From a virus: a stretch of DNA of 23,803 nt. The position numbers and the translations under genes are program-made. The notes under the pieces are model-generated. The model had not been told where the DNA came from. It did not search any database and saw only the letters and a list, made by a program, of their open reading frames with translations. The DNA lies in IMG/VR virus record IMGVR_UViG_3300031784_000199, positions 1-23,803 of that record; one strand, written 5' to 3'. Position 1 is the stretch's first letter, and each line of letters starts with the position of its first letter. Below are positions 1 through 7,690 of this stretch, piece after piece.

Positions 1-619
1 AGGCGGGCGTGACGGAGGCCCCCATGCGGGCCGCGATCAGCGGGTCGGCACCCTGGCTTTCGCTGCCGGGATACCAGCGCCAGACAACGCCCGACATATC
101 CATCGGCGCGCCGTCGGCCCAGATGCGCCCGATGCCGGTGACTTGCCCTCCCGGGCCTCCTCCGCCTCCATTCTCTCCCCCGGAGAGAATGGTCCCTCCG
201 GGACCGGCTTCGGAGCCTTCACACAGTGCAACCGCGAAGGACGCGGAATAGAGATACTCGGTCGTCGTGACCGTCGGTCCGCGCCGACGACCGCCCTTGC
301 CGCCCCCGCCCTGGGTCTCGGTCGTGACGATCTCCTCGCGGAAATCGGTCGCCCAGATGATGTTGCCCCCGAGGCGCATCCTCCCGAAGAGGCGCGGCAA
401 GACTGTGCCCTCGGTCGCGGACGTGATCCGCAGACCGTCCAGGCGCGCGCCCTCGATGCGCTGGCCGGGTGTCAGCGACGCCAGCAGATAGCTGTCGACA
501 ACCGAACCGATGGAGGAACCGACCAGCCCCCCGATGGCGGCCCCGGACAGACCGAGGATGGTTCCGCCGAAGCCCGCGCCCAGCGCGGAGCCGACAGCAC
601 CGAGGACGAGGGTCGCCAT
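1..619 (-). CDS. Tail tip hub / TIM-barrel baseplate protein, N-terminal part (runs off the window)
   Basis: Starts at an ATG at 619, 1 nt after the stop of the NlpC/P60 gene, and stays open to the window edge (about 206 residues visible). The N-terminus is a glycine/alanine-rich hydrophobic stretch (MATLVLGAVGSALGAGFGG), followed by an 'LFGRMRLGGNIIWATDF' segment and 'YLYSASFAVALCEG'. This is the start expected of the multidomain tail hub (GTA TIM-barrel / phage host-specificity type) that forms the tail tip and contacts the host. Its place after DUF2460, DUF2163 and the NlpC/P60 peptidase matches the RcGTA order. Odd feature: a Gly-rich insertion of about 25 residues between 'ALCEG' and 'TGIGRIWADG', encoded by tandem palindromes at 168-217, where relatives (from memory) run straight through. 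The assignment is inferred from the N-terminus and context; the catalytic or receptor-binding domains lie outside the window. Confidence 0.82.
   Translation of the reverse strand, partial: MATLVLGAVGSALGAGFGGTILGLSGAAIGGLVGSSIGSVVDSYLLASLTPGQRIEGARLDGLRITSATEGTVLPRLFGRMRLGGNIIWATDFREEIVTTETQGGGGKGGRRRGPTVTTTEYLYSASFAVALCEGSEAGPGGTILSGGENGGGGGPGGQVTGIGRIWADGAPMDMSGVVWRWYPGSESQGADPLIAARMGASVTPA
168..217. repeat. Three tandem palindromes inside the tail hub gene
   Basis: Three perfect hairpins lie side by side: an 11-bp stem (168-178 with 182-192, 3-nt loop), a 6-bp stem (191-196 with 200-205) and a 4-bp stem (206-209 with 214-217). They are read in frame as a Gly-rich peptide. Such back-to-back symmetry is not expected from ordinary coding sequence and suggests an inserted palindromic element. 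Confidence 0.7.
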
Positions 620-620
620 G

Positions 621-1064
621 TCAGAGGATCTCCGAATGTGCAGGAAAGAGGAAGGCCAAGGCGATGCGCCGCGCCCATGCGGTCGTGAGCGGTTCCTCGA
701 CCACGCCCAGCGCCTCGTAGGCGTGCAGGAAGCTGGCAGGGCCGGTCAGGATGCCGATGTGCTTGGCGATGGCCCCGCGCCGCATGCGGAACAGCACCAG
801 CGCCCCCGGGCCGGCCTCCGCGACCGGCACCATCAGCATCCAGCGGCCCGCCCCGTCGGCGAGAACTTCGAACGGTCCGGCCTCGCCCCAGTCCCGGCTG
901 TAGGCGGGCACCGGCAGTGGCTCGGGGCCGACCACCTCGCGCCAGACCCCGCGCGCCAGCCCGAGGCAGTCGCAGCCTGCGCCTTTGACGCTGGCTTGAT
1001 CGTGGTAGGGCGTGCCGAGCCAGCCGCGCGCGGCGGCGATCACGCAGGCCGGATCGGCGGGCAT
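621..1064 (-). CDS. NlpC/P60-family tail peptidoglycan peptidase
   Basis: 147 aa. It has the NlpC/P60 cysteine peptidase signature: 'GCDCLGLARGVW' with the probable catalytic Cys33 and 'KHIGIL' with the probable catalytic His102. These tail-associated enzymes cut cell-wall peptides during DNA entry; the RcGTA counterpart sits at the same place. The ATG at 1064 was chosen over an in-frame start far upstream (1340) because it overlaps the stop of the DUF2163 gene by one base (TGATG), indicating translational coupling. The upstream extension would be an arginine-rich shadow of that gene. The length is usual for the family. Confidence 0.9.
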   Translation of the reverse strand: MPADPACVIAAARGWLGTPYHDQASVKGAGCDCLGLARGVWREVVGPEPLPVPAYSRDWGEAGPFEVLADGAGRWMLMVPVAEAGPGALVLFRMRRGAIAKHIGILTGPASFLHAYEALGVVEEPLTTAWARRIALAFLFPAHSEIL

Positions 1065-1948
1065 CAGAGCACGCTGCCGTCGTGACCGGCGTCGCGGACG
1101 GCATAGCGCAGGACCGAGTCCTGACCCGGGATCGTCGGAAAGCCGCGGAAGTTGACCGCGTTCGCAAACTTCGCCGCGCAGGTGTCGATCCGCTTGTCGC
1201 ATCCTGCCCGGATGGTGAAGGCGTGCCCGACCGCGATGGCACGGACTGGCTCGCCCAGCAGGGTGATCATCACGTCGCTGCCCGCCTTCTCGTGGATCAT
1301 GACTTCCGTCCGCCGCCCGGCATTCGGCCCGCTCGTCCATTCGACCGTACCGAAACTGAAGAGGTTGTCGGCGAAGCCGCCGAGGCCGGAGGCAAGGAAG
1401 GCACGGTCGCGCAGCAGGGTGATCACCGCCCCGGTGCCCTTGTAACCCGCCGCCTCCAGGTTCACGCCGCAGCGCGTATCGCCCAGCGCCGCGTCGCAGG
1501 CGGCCTGAAACGTCCGGCCCACGGTCTGCCCGAGGGCGTGCGCCATGCTGCGCACTTCCGCCACGAAGGCCATCCGCCCGCGCCTGATCTGGCCGACATT
1601 GCCCTGCCGCATCAGCACCCGCTGCGTCGTGTCGGCCCAGTTGACCCGCCAGGCCTCGACCGCCGCGTTGTCCCAGCGCCCGTCGATGATGTCGGTCTCG
1701 GTGATCCGCCCGGACATCAGCACGCCCTCCGCGTCCTGCGCGTCGACGGACAGGTCCGAGCCCGAGCGGACTTCCGAGGCGATCAGCCCGCTGTCGGGCT
1801 CAAAACTGGTGCCGAGGAAGGCCAGCGTGCGGTCGTGATCGGTGAAGCCGAGGACGACACCGTCGGCACGGGTGATCCGCCAGCACCACGCAAGCGTGGT
1901 CGTGCCGTCGTCGAGATGCGCCTGCAGGGTGGGTGCCAATGCCTTCAT
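1064..1948 (-). CDS. DUF2163 / BR0599-family tail tip protein
   Basis: 294 aa. It begins 'MKALAPTLQAHLDDGTTTL' and continues with 'CWRITRADGVVLGFTDHDR', the hallmark N-terminus of the DUF2163 family found in the distal tail of RcGTA and many alphaproteobacterial siphophages. The second half carries several cysteines ('AGCDKRIDTCAAKF', 'CDAALGDTRCGVNL'), typical of the family. It overlaps its neighbours by 1 nt and 4 nt, within a tightly coupled tail-tip operon. In the GTA the equivalent is part of the baseplate hub. The role is inferred from family and order. Confidence 0.9.
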   Translation of the reverse strand: MKALAPTLQAHLDDGTTTLAWCWRITRADGVVLGFTDHDRTLAFLGTSFEPDSGLIASEVRSGSDLSVDAQDAEGVLMSGRITETDIIDGRWDNAAVEAWRVNWADTTQRVLMRQGNVGQIRRGRMAFVAEVRSMAHALGQTVGRTFQAACDAALGDTRCGVNLEAAGYKGTGAVITLLRDRAFLASGLGGFADNLFSFGTVEWTSGPNAGRRTEVMIHEKAGSDVMITLLGEPVRAIAVGHAFTIRAGCDKRIDTCAAKFANAVNFRGFPTIPGQDSVLRYAVRDAGHDGSVL

Positions 1949-2574
1949 CGTCTGATCTCCATCAGCGGTATCGAGGTGATCGAGCCGAGGCGCTCGATGT
2001 CGAGGTTCACGTCCATGGAGTCGCTGTCGAAGCGGACCGGCACGTCGAATTCGAAGCCCGCCGCCACCGCGACGCCCGATCCCGGTGCCGTGGTGAAGCT
2101 GACGATCCCGGTCGTCGTGTCGACGGTCCAGCCGGTCAACTGCTCCACGCCGCCAAGTGCCACGCGAACGGTTCCGGCCACCGGCTTGACGATGGTCCGC
2201 GTCCAGGACTGCGCGCCGGAGACATACCGTTTGGACAGCTGGAAGAAGCGGTTCGATCCCGTGCCGGTGCCGATTGGCTGGTCGGTGAAGCCCGGAACAG
2301 CCGAGGGTGCGCAGGATTTGAAGTCGGACCAGTCCTTGAACCGGAAGCCGTGAAGCCGACCGTTGCGGGCTTCGAAGAAGGCCACGACTGTTGCCAGATC
2401 GTCGGCACGCCGGACGCCATAGCCGACGTCATAGCGGCGACGGCTGTTGGCCCAGCTGGCGTTGCGTTCCTCGTCGCCGGAGAACAGTTCGACGATCTGG
2501 GTGCGCCGCTCCGGCCCGCCCCGTGCGCCACGGCTGATGTTGTCGGGGAAGCGCACTTCATGGAACGCCATCAT
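1945..2574 (-). CDS. DUF2460 (TIGR02217-type) distal tail protein
   Basis: 209 aa. It begins 'MMAFHEVRFPDNISRGARGG' and has 'DVGYGVRRADDLATVVAFFEARNG' followed by 'GFRFKDWSDFKS', the conserved core of the DUF2460 family. These proteins form the distal-tail ring under the tube and carry the hub; RcGTA has one at this position between the tape measure and the DUF2163 gene. The start overlaps the tape-measure stop by 4 nt and the stop overlaps the DUF2163 start by 4 nt, so all are coupled. A second ATG immediately follows the first, so the start could be one codon later. Confidence 0.9.
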   Translation of the reverse strand: MMAFHEVRFPDNISRGARGGPERRTQIVELFSGDEERNASWANSRRRYDVGYGVRRADDLATVVAFFEARNGRLHGFRFKDWSDFKSCAPSAVPGFTDQPIGTGTGSNRFFQLSKRYVSGAQSWTRTIVKPVAGTVRVALGGVEQLTGWTVDTTTGIVSFTTAPGSGVAVAAGFEFDVPVRFDSDSMDVNLDIERLGSITSIPLMEIRR

Positions 2575-5018
2575 ATGCCCCTCCGGCCAGCGCTGACGGC
2601 GCGGGCAATGTCGGCAGCGACCTGCGTGCGCGATTGTCGGAAACTTTCGGCGTCGCGCGCCATGATCGTGACGGAGATGTTCGGGGACGCACTTTGCCCT
2701 TGCCCATATCCAGAGGCCTCCCGGCGGGAGAGGACGCGTTCGCCGCGCTGCAGGATGGCAGGCATTTCGTCAGGCCTGATCCCCGCCCAGCCACCCGCGT
2801 GCATGCGCGGCGCATTGGCAAAAGCCAGCGCCGGGACCATGCGACCGGGGCCCGGTGATCCGACGATGCCACCCGCATGCAGGATGTTTGCGAAGATACC
2901 ACCAGCGCCGCCAAGCGCGCCCGACAGGGCATTGGCGATGGGGCCGAGGATGAAGCGCCGCGCCGCCAGTTTCGCCAGATCGGCGATCATCGAGGTGACC
3001 AGATCGCGGAAGTCGAGCTTGCCGGTCTTGACGAACTCGCCCACCGCATTCTCGGCCGAGGTGAAGGCCCCGACCAGCGCGCTTCCGATATCGCCGCCAA
3101 TGTTACTCGCCTTGGTGGCGTAGTCGGCGAGCGCTGCGGTTACCGCACCCCAGCCGGTCGCGGCCTGGTCAGCCCCGGCGGCAGCGTTCGCCCCGGCCTC
3201 GCGCGCAGCCGCACCAGCACTTCCGGCAGCAGTCGCGGTGTCGTCCAGTTCGGTATTCAGGGCATCTGCCGAACTGGCGGCATCTGCCAACGCTGTTTCA
3301 GCCTCCGTCCCCGTACCGATCACCGCATCGCGCAGCGCTTGCCAACTGGCCAGCGGACGACCCGCAGCATCGGCCAGCATGCCTGCTGCTTCGCGGGAAC
3401 CGTCAGCCCGGCCACGCGCATCGTCTGCCATCGCGCCAAGCCCGAGGTTGGGTGGTTCAAGATACGTGCGCGACAGCGCGGCCGAGAAGGCATCTGCGGC
3501 GGCAGCGCCAGCAGCCGTTGCGGCACCCTCGAACGGGTTGCCGATCCGGCCCAGTTCCACCGGGTCGAGTGTGCCGATCCGGACCCCGCCTTCGCCCACG
3601 GCCCAGTCGGGCAGCAGGTCCAGCGCGGCGTTCAGCCCGTTGATGAAATTGTTGATGCGCGTCACGACGCCGTTCAACATCGCCTCGACACCAGAAATCA
3701 GCCCGTTTGCGGCCTGGAAGGCGAAATCACCGATGGCGCCGGGCAGACTGCCCCAGATTGCCACCGCCGCATCATAGGCTCCCTGGAAGATCGCCGCCGT
3801 CCGGTCGCCGAAGCTGACAAAGCCTGCAATGGTGCCTTCCATCACAGAAAGCCTGGCCGCCTTCAGCCCCTCCCAGCCCGCAGCCATGTTGGCGAATGCA
3901 GCGTCGAGTGACAGGCCGATGCGCGACCAGACCTCCGATGCCAGATCACCCAGCAGCCGGAACGCCTCGCCCACGCCGCCGACCCGGGCAACAAGCTGCG
4001 AGAACTGATAGACCAGTTCCCCCGCGCCGACGATCAGAGCCCCGATGCCGGTGCGGATCAGCGCCCCGCGCAGGAACACGAGTGCGGTGGCGAGGCCGCG
4101 CACTGACAAGGCGGCAACGGCCAGCCCTGCAACCCAGCGACCCGCCATGAAGGCGGCGAAGGTCGCGGCATAGGTGGCGAGCCGTTCGAGGTTGTCGAAG
4201 ACTGCGGTGATTGCGCCGCCGATGGGTCCGGTGCCGCGTGCCATGTCGGCCAGCGCATTCGCCACCGTCTCCAGCGCCGGTGCGACGGCAGCGGTCAGGC
4301 GGTTTGTGAGTCCGAGCCAGATCAGGCTCAGCTTGGCGATGGCATCGCCCGTGCGTTCGATCTGCGCCGCATCGGCCACGCTGACCGCCACCCCGAAATC
4401 CTGCACGTCCTTTGCCGCTTCCCGCAAGGTCGCGGAGTCGATGCGCAGAAAGGCCAGCGCCGCCCGGTCACCGAAGAGGTCGGATGCCACGGCGGCGCGC
4501 TCGGCTTCCGGAACGAACTGGTTCAGGGCCTCCTGGATGGCGACGATGCGCTGGTCGAGCGGCAAGGCCTGCAGTTCTGCCGCCGTCAGGTTCAGCCTCT
4601 GCAGTGCCCCCACCGCCGAGCCTGATCCGGCAGCAGCTTCGGAAAGCCGCGTGGTCAGCTTCTTGGTGGCCTGTTCGATCTCGCCCATCGAGACACCGGC
4701 CAGTTCCCCAGCCCATGTCAGCACTTGCAGGCTTTCGACGGTGGTCCGGAGCGAAGCGGCCATGTCAGCCTGCGCGCCGATGACATCGAGCCCCGAGCGG
4801 ACCATTGCCACGCCCGCAGCAGCAGCGGCGGCGGTGACCGCCGCCAGCGCTATCCCGGCTTCGCGGGCGAAGCTGCCAAGCCGAGCATTGGCCAGTTCCA
4901 TTTCGGAGGACAGGCGGCTAAACCCGCGCGTGCCCGCCTCGCCAATCCCTTCCAACTCCGCACGGACCTGACGGCCGCCTTCGGCGACTAGCCGGACACT
5001 GACCCTTTTCTCAGCCAT
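2571..5018 (-). CDS. Tail tape measure protein
   Basis: 815 aa, the longest gene of the tail module and directly upstream of the distal tail protein, as expected for the protein that sets tail length and is packed inside the tube. The N-terminus ('MAEKRVSVRLVAEGG') is followed by Ala-rich helical segments (about residues 50-75). Hydrophobic stretches lie in the middle (about 275-335), and the C-terminal 'MIADLAKLAARRFILGPIANAL' region is typical of lambda-type tape-measure C-termini. The start at 5018 overlaps the end of the chaperone -1 reading frame by 8 nt, another sign that this frame is translated. It is much longer than the RcGTA tape measure, which would predict a longer tail. Confidence 0.9.
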   Translation of the reverse strand: MAEKRVSVRLVAEGGRQVRAELEGIGEAGTRGFSRLSSEMELANARLGSFAREAGIALAAVTAAAAAAGVAMVRSGLDVIGAQADMAASLRTTVESLQVLTWAGELAGVSMGEIEQATKKLTTRLSEAAAGSGSAVGALQRLNLTAAELQALPLDQRIVAIQEALNQFVPEAERAAVASDLFGDRAALAFLRIDSATLREAAKDVQDFGVAVSVADAAQIERTGDAIAKLSLIWLGLTNRLTAAVAPALETVANALADMARGTGPIGGAITAVFDNLERLATYAATFAAFMAGRWVAGLAVAALSVRGLATALVFLRGALIRTGIGALIVGAGELVYQFSQLVARVGGVGEAFRLLGDLASEVWSRIGLSLDAAFANMAAGWEGLKAARLSVMEGTIAGFVSFGDRTAAIFQGAYDAAVAIWGSLPGAIGDFAFQAANGLISGVEAMLNGVVTRINNFINGLNAALDLLPDWAVGEGGVRIGTLDPVELGRIGNPFEGAATAAGAAAADAFSAALSRTYLEPPNLGLGAMADDARGRADGSREAAGMLADAAGRPLASWQALRDAVIGTGTEAETALADAASSADALNTELDDTATAAGSAGAAAREAGANAAAGADQAATGWGAVTAALADYATKASNIGGDIGSALVGAFTSAENAVGEFVKTGKLDFRDLVTSMIADLAKLAARRFILGPIANALSGALGGAGGIFANILHAGGIVGSPGPGRMVPALAFANAPRMHAGGWAGIRPDEMPAILQRGERVLSRREASGYGQGQSASPNISVTIMARDAESFRQSRTQVAADIARAVSAGRRGI

Positions 5019-5331
5019 GGCCGTCTCCGATCTGTTCGTTGAGCTTGCGCACCATCACCGCTTCGATTTCGGGAAGCAGTTCGGCGGCGATGAGGGTGTC
5101 GATGCCAAGCGCCCGTGCCATCGCGAGGGCCGCGCCCATGTCCCAGCCAAATACGGCTCCGGGGATCGCCCGCAGCTGGCCGCCAAGGCGGCCGACCAGA
5201 TCCCAGACCTGCCAGCCGTCTTGCGTCTGTGGACGGTTCAGTCTTGCGGGGCAGTCGGGGCAGCGCCCCGTACAGGCCGCGCAGTAGCGGTCGCCCCCGC
5301 CGAAGGACCATTCGGCAAGAGCGCGGAGACG
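5011..5331 (-). CDS. Tail assembly chaperone extension, reached by -1 frameshift (gpT-like)
   Basis: About 106 codons in the -1 frame relative to the chaperone gene, running from the slippery site to a TGA at 5013-5011. The frame has no ATG, GTG or TTG between the slippery site and an internal ATG at 5139, so it cannot be started independently at its beginning. Yet its product is clearly protein-like: 'LRALAEWSFGGGDRYC', a CX2CX3CX2C cluster ('CAACTGRCPDC'), then 'DGWQVWDLVGRLGGQLR' and a helical C-terminus ending 'VRKLNEQIGDGHG'. It ends 8 nt inside the tape-measure start. With the chaperone's first 115 residues it gives a fusion of about 221 aa. In lambda and many siphophages the equivalent gpGT fusion binds the tape measure and recruits tube subunits. 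Confidence 0.8.
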   Translation of the reverse strand, partial: RLRALAEWSFGGGDRYCAACTGRCPDCPARLNRPQTQDGWQVWDLVGRLGGQLRAIPGAVFGWDMGAALAMARALGIDTLIAAELLPEIEAVMVRKLNEQIGDGHG

Positions 5332-5675
5332 TTTTTTTCTGCCTCCAGGATCAGACCCTTGGCGACGTATTGGGTCTGGAAGGCCTCGAAGACCGGCCAG
5401 ATTTCCAGAAGAGCATCGATACCTTCGGGCGAGACCGGCACAGCATCGCCCGCGTCATCACCCACCCCTTCCCAATCCAGGACCGCGCGGCGGGCGACGG
5501 CCTTGGCCATGGCCAGCGCCAGTTCCTCCTGCGTGGCGGACTCTGGCAGGGCTTCGATAGCGGGATCGGCGCGGGCCGAGACCATCAAGGCGGTGGTCAG
5601 CGGCGCGACCTGCAGGCGCAGGCCGGGGGCGAGGGTCAGCCAAGCAGGGGCTGCGGTCAGGTTCAGTCTGATCAT
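5238..5675 (-). CDS. Tail assembly chaperone, zero frame (gpG-like)
   Basis: 145 aa. It lies between the tail tube and tape measure genes, the canonical place of tail assembly chaperones. It starts 'MIRLNLTAAPAWLTLAPG' at 5675; an in-frame ATG at 5717 lies inside the tube gene and adds an implausible HRRPRQHC leader. The middle is acidic and helical ('EELALAMAKAVARRAVLDWEG', 'IDALLEIWPVFEAFQTQY'). Near codon 113 it reads GAA AAA AAC, a -1 slippery heptamer, after which the zero-frame tail becomes low-complexity ('SAGATATARPVRGAAPTAPQD') while the -1 frame becomes protein-like. This is the pattern expected of a gpG/gpGT pair. Confidence 0.85.
   Translation of the reverse strand: MIRLNLTAAPAWLTLAPGLRLQVAPLTTALMVSARADPAIEALPESATQEELALAMAKAVARRAVLDWEGVGDDAGDAVPVSPEGIDALLEIWPVFEAFQTQYVAKGLILEAEKNVSALLPNGPSAGATATARPVRGAAPTAPQD
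5331..5337 (-). promoter_or_regulatory. Programmed -1 ribosomal frameshift site A_AAA_AAC
   Basis: On the minus strand the run GAA AAA AAC places the heptamer A AAA AAC exactly in the X_XXY_YYZ register of the chaperone frame. Seven consecutive A residues are unusual in this GC-rich gene. Slipping back one base continues into CGT CTC CGC and the open extension frame. The surrounding GC-rich sequence could supply a stimulatory structure, but I did not identify a specific one. Confidence 0.85.
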
Positions 5676-5677
5676 GG

Positions 5678-6616
5678 TCAGTAACTCACAACAGTGTTGA
5701 CGAGGACGGCGGTGCACATGCGGGCGGGGCTGACGGCCTTGGCCGCCTGCCAGTCGAAGGTGGCCTGTATGCCTTGCGGGCCCGGGATCTCGATCCGGGG
5801 GCGCGGCAAGTAGACGGCATGGGCGGTGAAGGTGAAGCTGGCGTTGGCCCCGAGGCTCCAGGCGAAAACCAACTCGCAGGGCGTGCCGTCGATGGCCTGC
5901 GTGATCAGCGTGCTATCGGCGAAACGGACCTCGACCCGGCCAGTCAGCGCGGCCATGCCGGGGTCGGCCCCCTCGATGCGGCCGTCCGAGCGGATGGTCT
6001 CGATCCGGTCGAGGCCATTGGAATAGGTCACCTCGGCCGAAATTACATTGCCGAGTGGCGAGCCATTGCGGGTGATCGCGCCGTTGAAGTGCCCGAACCG
6101 CTGCAGGGCGAGCGAGGTTGGCGTGCCAGCGGCAGTGGCCGCCGCGACGCTTTCGCCCTGCGCAACCAGCCGCGCTGTCGCGGTCAGCAACCCCGACCGC
6201 GCCATCTGCCACGAAAGCTGATCGCAGACGCAGCCGGTGTACATCGCATAGCGCGGCACCTCGGGCATGGCCGTCTCGATGGCCATGCTCGGCAGTGTCC
6301 AGTTGCCGGACTGGAAGGTGTGGGTCTTGGGCGTGGTGCCAGAGGTGACAGGCGCGCCGAAGGCTGCTTTCAGCCACAGCCCAAGGTTCTCGACGTCGAT
6401 CGGCACCACGACATCGCCGTCGGCGGTGACCGCGTCCTTGATCGGGGCCAGCGGGTCGCGTCCCTGGCCCAGCAGTTCCGACGCGATCAGCGGCTGTTCA
6501 GAGCCGAGCGTGGTGCTGGCAAAGGGCATCGTCCGGTAGCCCGTGGCGGGAGCGGTGCCGTAGACAGATTCGAACGCAAGCGCCATTTGCGCCCGCGCCC
6601 CATGGGCTCGTGCCAT
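5678..6616 (-). CDS. Major tail tube protein
   Basis: 312 aa. It starts 'MARAHGARAQMALAFESVYG' and is rich in Thr, Gly and beta-type segments ('GNVISAEVTYSNGLDRIETI', 'FADSTLITQAIDG', 'ANASFTFTAHAVYL'), as for siphophage tail tube subunits. It lies between the tail terminator and the tail assembly chaperone, the usual position. The C-terminal 'IQATFDWQAAKA' segment recurs in tube proteins of alphaproteobacterial prophages, as I remember them. A Shine-Dalgarno-like AGGAGAC lies just upstream of the ATG. The function is inferred from order and composition. Confidence 0.8.
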   Translation of the reverse strand: MARAHGARAQMALAFESVYGTAPATGYRTMPFASTTLGSEQPLIASELLGQGRDPLAPIKDAVTADGDVVVPIDVENLGLWLKAAFGAPVTSGTTPKTHTFQSGNWTLPSMAIETAMPEVPRYAMYTGCVCDQLSWQMARSGLLTATARLVAQGESVAAATAAGTPTSLALQRFGHFNGAITRNGSPLGNVISAEVTYSNGLDRIETIRSDGRIEGADPGMAALTGRVEVRFADSTLITQAIDGTPCELVFAWSLGANASFTFTAHAVYLPRPRIEIPGPQGIQATFDWQAAKAVSPARMCTAVLVNTVVSY

Positions 6617-6640
6617 TGTTGTCTCCTATCGTGAGAGGGG

Positions 6641-7060
6641 TCAGGCCAGTGGATCGGCCGTGGAATAGTGCAGGATGACCGGGATCACCGCTGCCTTCAG
6701 GCTGGCGGCACCCTCGACGGGCAGATCGACCGGGCGCGGTGCTTCCGCCTCTACCCAATCGCAGAGGCCGCCCAGCGTGCGGTCGGCGGCAAGCGCCGCG
6801 CCGATGCTGGCGCAGAGGGTGTCGAAGGTGGCATCACGGGCGGAACCCTGAACGACCGCTTCGATCTCGGCCCGGTGCTGATAGTGGTAGCGCAACGGCG
6901 AGAGCGTCACCTCGGGCTCCCCCGGCTCGCCATCACGCAGGATCAGGAGGCCTGCCGTGGGGACGCGTTCGGGCAGCACGTCACCGCGCAGGACGGTGGC
7001 GGGCAATGCTGAAAGCCGCGCGTGCAGCGCGGCGAGGATGGTTTCGCGGGGGGTGGGCAT
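6641..7060 (-). CDS. Tail terminator / tail completion protein
   Basis: 139 aa. It begins 'MPTPRETILAALHARLSAL' and contains 'GLLILRDGEPGEPEVTLSP' and 'YHYQHRAEIEAVVQG', a pattern shared with small phage proteins that cap the tail tube (sometimes misannotated in databases as acyl-CoA transferases). It sits directly upstream of the tube gene, with a 24-nt gap. Upstream of it, the plus-strand NYN gene breaks the operon, so its transcript must either read across that gene or start close by. The role is inferred from position and size. Confidence 0.65.
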   Translation of the reverse strand: MPTPRETILAALHARLSALPATVLRGDVLPERVPTAGLLILRDGEPGEPEVTLSPLRYHYQHRAEIEAVVQGSARDATFDTLCASIGAALAADRTLGGLCDWVEAEAPRPVDLPVEGAASLKAAVIPVILHYSTADPLA

Positions 7061-7112
7061 TCGATGATCCTGAAGCTATCAATCTTCGGCAAGTCTTCAG
7101 AGAAGCAGTTCA

Positions 7113-7131
7113 GTTCTCGGTCTATGAGAAC
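7113..7131. promoter_or_regulatory. Inverted repeat upstream of the NYN gene (possible operator)
   Basis: GTTCTC (7113-7118) and GAGAAC (7126-7131) form a perfect 6-bp dyad with a 7-nt spacer, ending about 20 nt before the NYN start codon. It may bind a repressor or form a hairpin in the leader. No convincing -35/-10 pair was seen nearby. Confidence 0.35.
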
Positions 7132-7150
7132 AGTGAGAGGGAAGTTTTCG

Positions 7151-7690
7151 ATGGCTGACTGGATTTATGTTGATAACTCAAATGTCTTCATTGAAGGCCA
7201 ACGGGTCAGTGCAGTGCAACAGGGCATGGCGCTGGACATCTATGACGCTATGGCCAACAGGATCATCGACACCAGCTATCGTATCAGCTTCGGAAAGCTG
7301 TATCAGTTTATCGCGGGGGCCGATCGGAAAGAGACCGCGCGCGCGATGCTCTTTGGGTCGAGGCCGCCGCAGAATGATGCAATTTGGGACGTCGCGAAAC
7401 GCGCCGGATTTGAAGTAGTCACCCATGACAGAAATGCAGCGAACAAAGAGAAGAAGATCGATACTGGCATCGTTACACAGATGACACGTGATGCGTATCG
7501 CAACGCGGCGCCGGGCGACGTATTCACCATCGTCTCGGGCGACTCGGATTACGTACCAACGGTCGAGACCCTGATCAAAGACGGGTTCAGAGTTGACGTA
7601 GTTTTCTGGGATCATGCAGCACGTGAGCTCCGGGAATCATGTTCCAATTTCATTTCTCTAAACCCGCACCTGAACACATTGACGCCTTGA
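7151..7690 (+). CDS. NYN-domain (LabA/DUF88-like) putative RNase, moron gene
   Basis: 179 aa, on the strand opposite to the whole late operon. The NYN (PIN-like) fold is supported by 'WIYVDNSNVFIEGQR' with Asp8 and Asn11, 'KKIDTGIVTQMTRDAY' with Asp104, and 'IVSGDSDYVPTVETLIKDG' with Asp131 and Asp133, which together would form the acidic metal-binding site of a nuclease. The start at 7151 was chosen because the domain begins there and a GAGAGGG stretch lies upstream; in-frame starts at 7022, 7064 and 7124 only add a non-conserved leader. The codons are visibly less GC-biased than those of its neighbours. It is flanked by tail completion genes on both sides, so it looks like a separately expressed cargo gene. 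Its RNA target is unknown. Confidence 0.85.
   Translation: MADWIYVDNSNVFIEGQRVSAVQQGMALDIYDAMANRIIDTSYRISFGKLYQFIAGADRKETARAMLFGSRPPQNDAIWDVAKRAGFEVVTHDRNAANKEKKIDTGIVTQMTRDAYRNAAPGDVFTIVSGDSDYVPTVETLIKDGFRVDVVFWDHAARELRESCSNFISLNPHLNTLTP

Noticed and set aside
1082-3123. Long plus-strand open frames (1082-2353, 1933-3123)
   Set aside because: They are antisense to DUF2163, DUF2460 and the tape measure, with Arg/Pro/Gly-rich shadow composition typical of GC-rich DNA and no recognisable domains.
4988-5311. 107-aa minus-strand frame starting MVLRRGRPLLRG
   Set aside because: It is the third frame over the chaperone extension. It is arginine-rich without structure, while the neighbouring -1 frame is protein-like and ends at the tape-measure start.
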